Positions 12,885 through 24,141 of a stretch of 64,000 nt of DNA are shown here, one piece after another (within the stretch, counting starts at the first letter, position 1; every line of letters starts with the position of its first letter). The notes beneath the pieces are model-generated. The model did not search any database and was not told the DNA's origin. It saw only the letters and a list, made by a program, of their open reading frames with translations. A program made the position numbers and the translations under genes. Source of the stretch: Acephala macrosclerotiorum (taxonomy: Eukaryota; Ascomycota; Leotiomycetes; Helotiales; Mollisiaceae); assembly GCA_014904845.1 (NCBI GenBank), contig MU119463.1, forward strand, positions 1 to 64,000, read 5' to 3'.

Positions 12885-14557
12885 ATGCTCTTCTACCAAT
12901 CCAAATCAGTTTAAATCTCTCTGCTCCTTGCAGCAAGCCCACTCGGTTTGGTTACTCAGCAAGTGACAACCTCGTATGGTACCGTCAAAGGAACCACATC
13001 CGACCTCAACAGCGCCGTCAACGTGTTCAAAGGCATTCCATTTGCAACTCCACCAACGGTGAACTTGAGATGGACAGTACCTACCGCAACGTCCAACTGG
13101 ACCGGAGTACTCAATGCAACATCATTCGGAGCTGGTTGCGCTCAAAGCTATTCAGCTCTTGGTATTTTCTCTTCCGGCAGTGAGGACATCTCAGAAGACT
13201 GTCTCTACATGAATATCTGGACGCCAGAAAACGCTATATCTACTTCCAACTTCCCCGTTTGTGTCTGGATCTATGGCGGACGCTTCGAGGGAGGTGCTGG
13301 TAGTGTGCCAACTTATGACGAATCTCGCTTTGCTTCAAAGGATATTGTGGTTGTCAACTTCAATTACCGGATGGGTCCTTTTGGTTTCCTTGCTCATCCA
13401 GAACTCGATGCCGAGTCTGGCCATAATGCGTCTGAAAACTACGGACTTCTTGACCAAATTCAGGCTCCAACGTTCGTGCAGGAGGAGATTGCTGCTTTCG
13501 GTGGTAATCCAGGCCACATTACTGTTGGTGGACAATTAGGTAAGTGACTATTACAACACTCTTGATGCTCTTCAAAGCTAATTTAATTTCTTCTGTCTGG
13601 TTCTGCGAGTGCTTTGGACATGATGTATTCCCCTCTGTCCTCTGGCAAGATCATAGCAACCATCGCTGAGAGCGGCGCACGTGGACTCCACGACCCAGAA
13701 ACCTATGTCCTAGCTGCCGCTCATCGACCAAAAGCAGCAGCTGAGGCAGCCGGTATCACTTCCCTAGCTGAAATGAACGTTACCACCATCGCTGAACTCC
13801 GGAATGTCTCAATGGCTGATCTCCTCGAGTACGACAACGCCATGGATTCCGTTCTCGCTCGTACCGTCTTCGAGAACAGCTCTGCTATCAGCAACCCACC
13901 TCTCTGGCGTCCTATTATAGACGGATATGCCCTACCTTACCTCTACGGAGAATCACTCTCGATGAAGGCTCACGGCGACATTCCCATCCTGACTGGAGAC
14001 AACAAAAGGCGAAACATCAGATAGCACCATGACACTCCCCGAATACCAAGAAGCGTTCGAGGAAATCATGCAAGGCAATCTATCAACCGCCTTTTTCAAC
14101 GCATATCCTGCCGACGATGCCGCTTCAGCCGGAAACCAAAGCTTCGGTTTCTAGGACGACGTAAACCGCGTCTCAACCTGGGACTGGGCTCAAGCCTGGT
14201 ACGCAGGCGAAGCAACCGAAAACGTCTTCCTTTATTAATGGACTCATGCTCCACCAAACCAGACTGCGGGAGCCTACCACGGATCTGAACTCTGGTACGT
14301 GTTTGGAAACTTGCCAACGTACTACAACTATACTTGGAAGCGCAAGATTACGCTTTGTAGGCTCAAATGTCTGAGTACTAGGCCAATTTTATCAAGACGA
14401 GAAATCCGAATGGTGATAATCTTACGACGTTCCCGGCGGCTTCAAATACGACACAGGTTATGTGGTTGGGCGATTCGACTGGGGCTTCGTATTTAACCAG
14501 AATATGAGCCAGTTTACTGTTATTCAAGAGTTCTTCTCTCAGCAGATTGAGTTCTAG
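12885..14557 (+). pseudogene. Type-B carboxylesterase/lipase pseudogene
   Basis: A secreted type-B carboxylesterase (alpha/beta hydrolase) is recognisable across the stretch. A leader ending SLLLAASPLGLV is followed by GIPFATPP, EDCLYMNIWTP, the oxyanion-hole region VCVWIYGGRF, NYRMGPFGFLA, ENYGLLDQIQ, the nucleophile elbow, WRPIIDGYALP, and a C-terminus near DYAL, NPNGDNL and MWLGDSTG. It is broken repeatedly: TAA at 12,912-12,914 in the leader, a frameshift near 14,001-14,010, and stops at 14,152-14,154, 14,236-14,238, 14,358-14,360 and 14,379-14,381. The intron at 13,541-13,596 has a good donor (gtaagt) and branch point but no AG acceptor where homology resumes. The catalytic Ser codon at the elbow reads TTA (Leu) instead of TCA. 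Most lesions fit C-to-T at CpA on one strand. Confidence 0.9.
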
Positions 14558-14919
14558 GTGATTGAGTTTGGATCTGGGGGAAGAGATTTTGTTACATTGT
14601 ACATATAGCAGGACATGGAGGGTGTGGTTTGTGTATATAAGGATGAAACGAGCTCATCTGAGTGGGCGACCTTCTCACAGTCTCACTTCCATCCCTCATT
14701 GGTGAAACTAGATGGGAAGGAGAGATCCACCATGAAATTCTGAAGTGAGAAGGAGAACAGAGAGTTACAGAATTTTGGAAGTTAGAAGGAGTGCCGCAAA
14801 TGGAAGTGCAACGAGGCCATTCTCCTTCAATTTATGTCCAAGCATCCTCCTCTTACTCACTAATCACCCGCTCAAAAATTTGCAAGCATTCATGATCACT
14901 GCATGCAATGCTTACTTTC
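14558..14919. other. No recognisable gene
   Basis: Spacer between two convergent pseudogenes. No motif, repeat or supported reading frame was seen. Confidence 0.4.
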
Positions 14920-15670
14920 GGTATACTGAGCTCCCAATTCTTCGCTCGAAGCTCGCGGATGGATGGGATCCAAGATGAATACAACTCCCTGCCTTCAGGC
15001 TCGTAATAACCCTAGGCTCACCCGTCAGAATTGGAGTCGAGGTAGAGAATTTCGGCTCCGCCGCCGCAACACTCATACCGACTATCGATGACGAGAAGAA
15101 GGTCCTTCAGCGCAGGGAAGAGAGCGAACTAACTTTGAAATCAGCAAATGCACGTTCTTGATAGAACTGGATTTTGAATTGGGTGAATTTAGGATTATAT
15201 TAATCCCGATAACTGTGCGGGATTTTTGAGAGGAACAAATCTAGGGGCACAGGTAAGTTCTTGTTCCTTGAGCTCAAGGGAGTATGGTCAGAGAAGAAAT
15301 GGCCGTCGTTGGGAACACCGTATTTCGATGGAGCAGGGTTCGACAGAAGAAGTTCGAGTGGATAAGCGTTAATGTGTATTTTATCGCATGAGAAGTTCAG
15401 GTGAATGTAGCTAGCAATATTCCCAGACGTGCGAATTTTGATGTCCTCCAAAGTTTCGCGAGCGAGATTTCTTGCTTCGTGATTCACGTCGAGGATTGAG
15501 ATATTGATTATTGAAGCTAGGGTGCTGTAGTGCCAAGGTCCTTTGGGTTACGGTACCATTGTGCAGATGGGAAGATCTCGTCGTCTTTGAGTCCGAAGTC
15601 TATGATTCGTGGGTCAGGCAAAGCGAGGCTCTAGATCTGTAGTTGGAGCTCTTTGTGAGGAGAGAGAAGG
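14920..15670 (-). pseudogene. 2EXR-domain protein pseudogene
   Basis: On the minus strand the translation resembles fungal 2EXR proteins. An N-terminal piece reads ELQLQI-stop-SLALPDPRIIDFG, matching the usual PxELRLxIWxLALPxPRII. Next comes VNHEARNLARETL, matching the VN-ESR/EAR motif, then a region with IYLNF-like sequence. Later FALFPALKDLLLVIDSRYEC corresponds to the family's central 'F..L..L..V.D.RY' region. The tryptophan of the IW motif is now TAG (15,631-15,633 on the plus strand reads CTA). Further stops occur near 15,510 and throughout 15,000-15,200. I find no intact start or end. Function of 2EXR proteins is unknown. The assignment rests on motif order, not on a search. Confidence 0.65.
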
Positions 15671-16172
15671 GGTGGAAAATAGGTGCTAGGTTATTCCATG
15701 GCAATTAACATCAAGTTAAAATTGGTTTGAATACTGTTCATTATGGGTCTGAAGTAGATTCGAAAGCGAAGTCAAAGAATTGGACGGACATCCAATAGGC
15801 GGAAAGGTGAGCAGAGATCAGGAGCGGATTTCCGCTACCTTCAAGACGTGCAACAAAGTTGAAAGACTTCGATTTCCGACTTCGAGCTAGAATGGCCGAC
15901 GTGTAGCAATTTCGGAAAATACTCTGATTGTCCAACCTTGACCTGGAAACCTCAATGTGCACCTAAAATACTGCCAAGTTGAATGTCCGAAATTGAGTTG
16001 GGTTGTATCAAAACAAAAGCCATTCGGCAGTGTCTTTGCTACCTGGAACTTTTATGCTCAAACAAGTGACAGCACTTGCCAGTGAACAAGGAGAGGCCTG
16101 AGGTTGCTTGAAATGATTTTATTCTATATTTTGTCTATCAAGATGTTATGTGACCCATCCAGCCCAAACAAA
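15671..16172. other. No recognisable gene
   Basis: Downstream flank of the reductase gene. A short minus-strand open frame (15,741-15,962) has no family resemblance. The stretch may contain the 3' untranslated region of the reductase. Confidence 0.4.
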
Positions 16173-17519
16173 CTAAGCAGCCACCGTGGGCTCGTAGAAA
16201 GGATAGTCTGTGTATCCCTTCGTAGGTGGATCAGCACCGTAGAATGTGGTTCGGTCATATTTGTTGAGTGGCAAACCCTCCTTCAACCTCTCAACCAAAT
16301 CTGGGTTCGCAATAAAGTGTCGTCCCATCACGATCGCATCTGCGTCCCCAGAAACGATCTTTGTCTCCACATTATCTCTATCAAAGTTTCCTGCAGCAAG
16401 GAATTTGATACCTCCCTTTGCCAAGATCCTCTGGAAAGGAACAAGAGAGTTAATCCCCACCTTAGCGGTGACCTCAGCCTCCACACCCTCAGTCGGGTTC
16501 TTAGAATAAGCAGCCAAAGCATCAAGCTTAGCTTGCTCATCGAGAACTTCGTCGAAACGAGGCTCAACCATATGTACGTAGGCTACTCTGTTCTCGGCAG
16601 GCATGGTGGCGAGTTCGTTGCAGAGGTATGCCCAGTGAGCGTTGGGGTTCGAGTCTTTGGTGTCTTGGAAGTAATTGTAGGGGGAGAGACGAATGCCGAC
16701 TTTGTCTGCGCCGATAGCTGAGGTGACAGCCTTGACAACCTCGAGAGGGAAGCGGCATCTGTTCTCGACTGAGCCGCCGTACGAGTCGGTTCGCTTGTTG
16801 ACGTTGTCGTGGAGGAATTGTTCGAGAAGATAGCCGTTTGCTCTGGGAAAAGAAAGTTAGTCGGCGACTTAGAATATTGAATATATATGCAGCGTACCCA
16901 TGGATCTCAACTCCATCGAAGCCGGCTTCAATCGCCGTCTTGGCTGCCTTTGCGAAGTCCTTGGTAATCTGCTGGATTTCCTCAACAGTTGCAGGTGTGG
17001 GTGCGTCGGTCGCGTAGTCGGTCCCATCAACAGCATTGCCCTTGATTGGGATATTTGAAGAGCTGATCGTTGGTCTGCCAATCAGCTTGGAAGATGTAGC
17101 TCTGCCAACGTGCCAGATTTGGCAGTAGATGAAACCGCCCTTTGCGTGTACGGCCTCGGTGACCTTCTTCCATCCCGCGATTTGACCTGGTGTGAAGAGG
17201 CCTGGAATGCCTGGATATCCAGAAGCCTGTGGCTCTGTCAGTAATGGTCTTTGCAAGTTGGCAGGTCTTTACTGACCGTAGCAGTAATATTTGTAGCTTC
17301 AGTTAGTTGCAGACCGCCCTTGTTGGCTCTTTGGGCGTAGTATTCCACTGCGATGTCTCCTGGAGCCCAAACTCCTTCAGATTCCTTCACACCTCGCATC
17401 CGAGTCAACGGAGCCTGGACGATTCGGTGGTCGAGCTTCAAAGAGCCCAGTTGGACAGGAGTGAAGATGGCGGTGTCTGCGAGTGCTTTGAAGCCGGAAG
17501 GAGAGATCCTGGAAGGCAT
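16173..17519 (-). CDS. Old Yellow Enzyme family FMN oxidoreductase
   Basis: An NADH:flavin oxidoreductase of the Old Yellow Enzyme family, expected to reduce activated C=C double bonds of enones using FMN and NAD(P)H. Three exons: 17,277-17,519, 16,898-17,226 and 16,173-16,842, with introns of 50 and 54 bases, giving 413 residues. The N-terminus has TPVQLGSLKLDHRIVQAPLTRMR and YYAQRA. The substrate-binding and proton-donor motif HGANGYLLEQFL (about His190, Asn193, Tyr195) spans intron 2. The sequences TDSYGGSVENRCRF and VGIRLSPYNYF follow. The C-terminal FMN phosphate region is AGNFDRDN...ADAIVMGRHFIANPDL. The ATG at 17,519 gives the family's usual N-terminus; an upstream in-frame ATG would add an unlikely leader. 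The gene is divergent from xanthine dehydrogenase across about 700 bases. It appears intact. The substrate cannot be told. Confidence 0.93.
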
Positions 17520-18215
17520 GATTGCTGTTGTGTTTGAAAGAGCGACAAGAGAACCGGTCACACAATAAAGTGAAATGGTCGAACGACACCCACTAGATAG
17601 ATATTGGTCAAGAGAGAACAGACTTGCCGTGAAGATTTGCAACACCAGTGACCGAGTCGTCTCAACTCGAGGCGCCAGCCATCCTTGCTCCGATGACGGT
17701 AAGTAAATCCCATTTCTGGAGTGTGCAGCGTGTCTAGCTTTATCTAGAAGGAAGCAAAGATACGGGCCCTCTCTACAGCATGGCAGCGAGCCTCCATGTT
17801 TGGCTCTGGGCGTGTTGATAGTGGTGGAAAGTAGTGTTGTACAAGAGAGGGGTGGAGTTGCAAGAGTGTCAAGAATGGGGGTGGATCCTTGCTTCTTATC
17901 GCCTGCCCGACCCTAACCGGATAGGGGACCTACAGTACTAACCGTGTTCTCCTTAGTGCTCGGTTGTGGTGCTTCCCCACTTCCCACTCTTGCAGAGGTA
18001 CATTCACTGCAACTATCACAGGTAAGACATACTTTCCTGTGTTACCAATCGGAACACAGCTGATGTCACTTACCGTCACTATCGAAACTCGAAATCATGA
18101 TCGGTGAAGAGACCCGGATTTGAGGTCTGACTAAGGTTGAAGAGGGGCTCTAAAGATCGACGGATTACTTGACAGCTGGTATGTTTCCCTGCGAGCAACA
18201 CGTTATTGCTTCAAA
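17520..18215. promoter_or_regulatory. Divergent promoter, several GATA-type sites
   Basis: This intergenic stretch separates the divergent reductase and xanthine dehydrogenase start codons. Matches to the fungal nitrogen-regulator consensus HGATAR are AGATAG at 17,595-17,600, AGATAA (minus strand) at 17,740-17,745, TGATAG at 17,816-17,821 and CGATAA (minus strand) at 17,896-17,901. About two such sites would be expected by chance in this length, so the excess is modest. Purine catabolic genes are known AreA/NIT2 targets in other fungi, which makes the sites worth noting. I did not find a clear UaY-type TCGG-N6-CCGA site. Confidence 0.4.
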
Positions 18216-21200
18216 ATGGAGTTAACATCATCTGTCCAGTCTGTCTTCAGGCGGAGTACTCTTGATTTCTACCTCAATGGTACCAAGATAGAACTAAGAG
18301 AACCAAACCCGCAATGGACGCTCTTGGACTTCATCAGATCGCAACATGGCCTCAAAGGCACAAAGCTAGGTTGTGGAGAGGGAGGATGCGGAGCTTGCAC
18401 AGTCGTCCTTCAGACTCTTGATAGGGAAAGAGTAAAGCATCTTGCTGTCAATGCTTGCTTGTTCCCTTTGATCGGAGGTATGTTACACGTGATCAAGCTC
18501 AAAGCACTCATCTCTGCTGGCAAAGACTAACATGGACTACAGTCATTGGCAAGCATGTCATCACAGTTGAGGGTCTGGGTAACATCGACAACCCTCATCC
18601 TTTGCAGGAGCGTATGGCTAAGCTTCATGGCTCACAGTGAGTTCACGTAAAAGTGGGGTACAGTGTTGATACTGACACTCTGCAGATGTGGTTTCTGTAC
18701 TCCAGGAATTGTGATGTCGCTTTATGCACTTATCAGAAACTCCTATGACCCAGCCACCAAGAAGTTCTATCTCTCTGAAAATAACATTGAGATGGAAGGC
18801 CACCTTGATGGCAATCTTTGCCGGTGTACTGGTTACAAACCAATCCTCCAAGCCGCCAAGACTTTTATCATACAAGACCTCAAGGGCCAAATCGCAATTC
18901 CCGAAGGTATCAATGTTGAGATTGAACCTAAGGAAGACTGTTCAGAGTACCAATATCGGTCAGAGAGTAACCTGGATGTTCCGTTACGAAGCCAAGGCTC
19001 TTGTGGCAGACCCGGTGGTTGTTGTCGAGATCCGCCAAAGAGCAAGGAAAAGGACTCGTCGTCCGACGAATCATCGAAACTCTCTGGTTCCTCCTCGGAG
19101 GTAGAAAGCACATCTGAAAGCAGCAACCCAGATGAGAATGAAACGCCAGTCGACAGAGCATCATATGGGAAGCCAATGAAGTCGAGAGAGACGGATCCAG
19201 CAAATGGAGAAGCGGTGGTCGGAACGAAGACTACCACTAGACTCGATGCAACGGTTCCAAAGACGAAAGAGGGATACCCACAGATCACATTCATTCCATA
19301 CTCGCCAGACACAGAACTCATCTTTCCTCCTGCCCTCAAGAAATACCAGCATCAAGCGTTGATGTTCGGCAATGACACACATATCTGGCTCCGACCAATC
19401 AACATGGAACAGCTTCTCCTGATCAAGGATGCCTACCCAGAAGCAAAGATGGTCGGAGGAGCAAGTGAGGTCCAGGTTGAAGTTCGATTCAAAAATTCTC
19501 ATTTCCCTATCTCCATCTACGTCAACGATGTTGAGGAACTGCGTGGACTCGAGAACAAATACGACGTTATCGAAAACCTCGAGTCCATCCAAGAAGTCAT
19601 CCTAGGTGCCAATGCACCACTCACAGAGGTCGAGAGAATATGCAAGGATCTGTCCATCAAGCTTGGGAAGCGAGGCTCTGTGCTGGAAGCTGCCAGGAAG
19701 CAATTGAGATATTTTGCTGGTCGACAGATTCGAAATGTCGCCTCACTCGCAGGGAACATAGCAACCGCCTCGCCAATCTCCGACATGAACCCAGTCCTGA
19801 TGGCTTCTGGCGCTACTTTGACTGCTCAAAGCAAAGCCAAAGGCAAGATAACTCTTCCCATATCGACTTTCTTCGTTGCATACCGAACGACCACGCTTCC
19901 GGCTGACGCAGTCATCACTCACATCCACATCCCACTACCACCCCCAGGAGTCAAAGAGCTTACCAAGGCATACAAGCAAGCGAAGAGAAAGGACGACGAC
20001 ATCGCGATTGTCACAGCAGCGTTCCGTGTTCGACTCGATGACTCTGGTCTTGTTTCGGACGTCTCCCTAGCATACGGCGGCATGGCACCAAAGACACTCG
20101 AAGCAAAGGCCACCATGTCAGCCCTCATTGGCAAGAAATGGCACAGCTCCGCCACCCTCAACGAAACTATGACCTCCCTCGCCCAAGAATTCAACCTCAA
20201 GTTTTCCGTCCCAGGAGGAATGGCCACCTACCGCCGAACGCTAGCAATGTCTCTCTTCTTCCGCTTCTGGCACGAAACTATCGCCGATTTTGGTTTTGGC
20301 AAGGTCGATCCTAGTCTGGTCAATGAGATTCATCGTAGTATCTCGACTGGGTATAGAGACAATTACAATCCGCATGAACAGCGTGTAGTGGGGAAGCAGA
20401 TCCCGCATCTTTCTGCGTTGAAGCAGAACACCGGAGAGGCGCAGTACATTGACGATATGCCGAAGCATGATCGAGAGCTGTATGGTGCTATGATATTGTC
20501 GACTCGTGCTCATGCGAAGTTGGTAGAGGTTGATTTCTCGCCGGCGGTTGGACCTGGTCTTGCGGTGGGTTATGTAGACAAGCATGATCTGAGACCCGAT
20601 CAGAATCTTTGGGGCTCCGTAGTGAAGGATGAACCATTCTTTGCTGATGGGGAGGTATTTTCTCATGGCCAACCGATTGGCATGGTGTATGCAGAGACAC
20701 AACTCCAAGCTCAGGCTGCTGCTCGAGCCGTCAAGATTGTGTACCAGGATCTTCCTACTATTCTGACGATTGATGAAGCCATCGAGGCAAAGAGCTTCTT
20801 CAAGCATGACAAGATCCTCAAGAAGGGGGTCGCTCTCGAAGACAAGATGGATGATGTTTGGTCGGAGTGTGACAGAATCTTCGAGGGAACGACAAGAATG
20901 GGCGGACAGGAGCATTTCTACTTAGAGACCAACTCTGCTTTGGTGATTCCAAACAAGGAGGAGAAATCATACGAGGTGTGGTCGTCAACCCAGAATACGT
21001 AAGTCTTCTTGCCAACGCCTCAACATCACGGCTATAGCTAACCTCTCCACCCAGCATGGAAACCCAAGAATTTGTCGCGCAAGTCACCGGTGTCCCCAGC
21101 AACCGCGTCAATGCCAGAGTGAAACGCATGGGTGGTGCCTTCGGCGGGAAAGAATCTCGAGCCGTCCAGCTTGCCTGTCTTCTTGCCGTCGCTGCAAAGA

Positions 21201-22843
21201 AGTCCTGGCGACCTGTCCGCTGTATGCTCAACCGAGACGAAGACATGATGACATCTGGTCAGCGTCATCCCGTCCAATGCCGCTGGAAAGTCGGTGTCAA
21301 GAAGGATGGTACATTGATCGCGCTGGAGGCCGATGTGTACGATAATGCGGGATACAGTCAGGATATGAGCGGTGCGGTCATGGACAGATGTTGCACGCAT
21401 TTGGAGAACTGCTATGAGATTCCTCATGTGTTGATTCGAGGACATGTTTGCAAGACGAACACACACTCCAATACAGCCTTCCGAGGATTTGGTGGACCAC
21501 AGGCTATGTTCATTGCGGAGAGCTACATGTACGCCGTCGCCGAAGGACTCGACATCCCAATTGATGCGCTAAGATGGAAGAATCTGTACAAACAAGGACA
21601 GCTCACACCTTTCTTGCAGAAGATCGACGAGGACTGGCATGTTCCCATGCTCTTGGAACAAGTCAGGAAGGAAGTCAATTACGACGCTCGATGTGCAGCA
21701 ATCGAGAAGTTCAACTCGGAGAACAAGTGGAAGAAGCGAGGCATCTGCATGGTCCCAACGAAATTCGGTCTCAGTTTCGCAACAGCATTGCATCTCAATC
21801 AGGCAGGTGCAAGCGTCAAAATTTACGCAGACGGATCAATCTTGCTTCATCACGGGGGAACAGAAATGGGACAAGGACTCTACACCAAGATGTGTCAAAT
21901 CTGCGCTCAAGAGCTCAACGTCCCACTGGACTCAATCTTCACTCAAGACACCACCACTTATCAAATTGCCAACGCTTCTCCAACTGCTGCTTCGAGTGGT
22001 AGTGATCTGAATGGAATGGCTGTCAAGGATGCTTGTGATCAGCTGAACGAACGCCTTAAGCCTTTCCGTGAAAAGTATGGTAAAGACGCACCAATGAAGA
22101 CATTAGCTCATGCCGCATACCTCGAACGTGTGAACCTGGCTGCGAACGGATTCTGGAAGATGCCGAAGATCGGTTACGTATGGGGTACCTACGATCTCAA
22201 GACCGTGAAGCCCATGTATTACTACTTCACTCAAGTAAGATTTCCCTCCCATCTTCCTCCAAACCTCGTATAGAATCTTTTACATAACAGTGCGCTGACA
22301 ACGAAGCAGGGAGTAGCAGTCTCAGAAGTCGAATTAGACGTCCTAACCGGCGACCACACCGTCCTCCGCACCGACATAAAAATGGACATCGGCCGCTCTA
22401 TCAACCCCGCAATCGACTACGGCCAAATCGAAGGCGCTTTCGTTCAGGGTCAAGGCCTATATACTATGGAGGAAACTCTCTGGACTCAAAAGGGAGAACT
22501 CTTTACCAAAGGGCCTGGTACTTATAAGATCCCTGGGTTCTCAGATATTCCGCAGGAGTTCAATGTGAGCTTCTTGCAAGGAGTAAGCTGGAATCATTTG
22601 AGGAGTATTCAGAGCTCTAAGGGGATTGGTGAGCCGCCGCTTTTTCTGGGGGCGACGGTGTTGTTCGCGTTGAGGGAGGCGGTTAAGGCTGCGAGGAAGG
22701 ATAACGGGGTCAAAGAGCCGTTGGTGTTAGATAGTCCCGCTACGGCGGAGAGATTGAGGCTGGCGGTGGGTGATGAGATTTTGAGGGCCGGAGAGGTGAT
22801 ACCGGAGGAGGGAGAAAAGAGCTTCTTCGTTGCTGTTGCATGA
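18216..22843 (+). CDS. Xanthine dehydrogenase (purine hydroxylase I)
   Basis: A molybdenum hydroxylase oxidising hypoxanthine to xanthine and uric acid. Five exons: 18,216-18,477, 18,543-18,636, 18,686-20,998, 21,055-22,234 and 22,310-22,843. All introns are GT-AG, and the product is 1,460 residues. Domain order is complete. A plant-type 2Fe-2S cluster (CGEGGCGACT, near Cys53-Cys61) comes first. The second 2Fe-2S domain has CGFCTPG and CRCTGY, split across intron 2. An FAD domain (VGGASEVQVEVRFKN) follows. The molybdopterin part has MGGAFGGKESR, TAFRGFGGPQ, GGTEMGQGLYTKM and the catalytic Glu region GIGEPPLFLGATV. Fungal enzymes are typically nearer 1,360-1,400 residues. The excess is a Ser/Glu/Asp-rich low-complexity insert at about residues 245-320, between the Fe-S and FAD domains. 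It is the counterpart of Aspergillus hxA. It appears intact. Confidence 0.96.
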
Positions 22844-23262
22844 GGGAGAAATAACAAATCGCATGCTTGCGACCGAAAAAAGGATTGTCTGCTCCTGTTT
22901 TTGGGACGCAGCTTGATGTTACAGGGTACTGTACTTCAAACATTGTACATTGGGAGGCGAGAACCCGAAACTTTAGCGGCAAGTGCCCTGGAACTCGATC
23001 TCTCTCGCTAAAAGAACACTAGCCAATGCCTGAAAGAAAACTTCTCGCTTCATGTATACGGTGCTTGATGGAGGACGGCGTAGAAAATCACTTCCTTGTA
23101 CTTTAGTGTTATTCGCATTACGATCCTGGCTTAGCTTCTTCCTTCCCCACCGTTCTTATGTCAAAGTTTCTCATTTCCCATCTGTCGGTATCCTCAACTT
23201 CATCCTCGTCTTCGTCTTCGTCATCATCGACCATAGTACCCGGCCCATTTCCACACCAGCAC
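22844..23262. other. No recognisable gene
   Basis: Downstream flank of xanthine dehydrogenase. It contains a short cttcgt/catcat microsatellite-like run near 23,195-23,235. No supported coding region was seen. Confidence 0.4.
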
Positions 23263-24141
23263 TCAGACAAACTCGTGAAGAAACTTCATCAAGTGTGCCG
23301 AATCCCCCCTACGGTTGTTCTCCCCTATCGTAGGAGGCGTTATCAAAGATGGGAAAGAAGTCGTTCGCCCAGGGACGATAAATTTCAGCACATCCTCGAT
23401 TTGGGTGCATCCTTCGGCTCTCAAGTTGTCCGGAATCGACATGACGATGCTCTTCGAAAGCGTCCTTCCTTCCTGGATAACCTTGTATTCACTTCCAACT
23501 TTCATGGGGAATAATCGGTTGATCTCCCAAGAGTGTCGCAAGTTGTAGATTGACAAGTAAAGATCCTTCTTGGTCAGATTTTGAACATGAATCTGATCTT
23601 GCTGCCGTCAAAGACTTCCCTAGGGCCGAAGTTAAGGCTTCGTCTTCTTGAATCTGCAATTTGAGCCCAAAGCAGTTCGACAGCGTTGAAAAAGGAATCT
23701 TGTTGTACAGCTGCTTCCTTGTACTTGACGATATGCTCAAGCTGGGCAACGAGCTGTGAATGTGCATCGGGGCTTGCGACTGAGACGGGCGGAAGATTTG
23801 GAGAGTTTGCCCAGTCGCAGAAATGATAGAGTATAGGTTTTCGCTACTGATCGAGATATTGAAGTCTGGCTGTTCTGAATGTTTTTCGGCATCATAAACC
23901 TGAAGCCAATTGCTTATTTTCATTACCGTCGCCCATTCCTTGAATTTTCGACGTTTGGAGCAATGCCACCGTCATCCATTTTGAATCGTTGGTAGGGACC
24001 CGCTATGATACTTTTGCCTCTGGGGAAATGGGATAGCAAGTTGGTTTGCCAACCATTCTCTGGCATTTTGGTTCGAGGGCTTGAATTGGGCGGCAGAACT
24101 TTAGCGACGCAGGTAGTGCCTTCCACTGACTTGACCATCAA
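23263..24141 (-). pseudogene. Relic resembling C-terminus of fungal caspase-like protein
   Basis: Three minus-strand frames read in succession give one protein-like sequence. An upstream part (24,141-23,923) lacks obvious motifs. A middle frame includes LQIQEDEALTSALGKSLT. The third frame reads IHVQNLTKKDLYLSIYNLRH, SWEINRLFPM, MSIPDNLRAEGCTQIEDVLK and TTSFPSLITPPTI. The last pattern resembles, from memory, the C-terminal module of fungal proteins with an N-terminal caspase-like (peptidase C14) domain: N-x-S/T-x-xPLYLSIYDLGPxWxI..., then RMSIPE..., then EDxLKVFVT...TSFxxLxLPxL. A frame change near 23,560 and stops prevent one continuous product. No catalytic His/Cys region is present. It could instead be a conserved domain of another fungal family. 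Confidence 0.45.
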
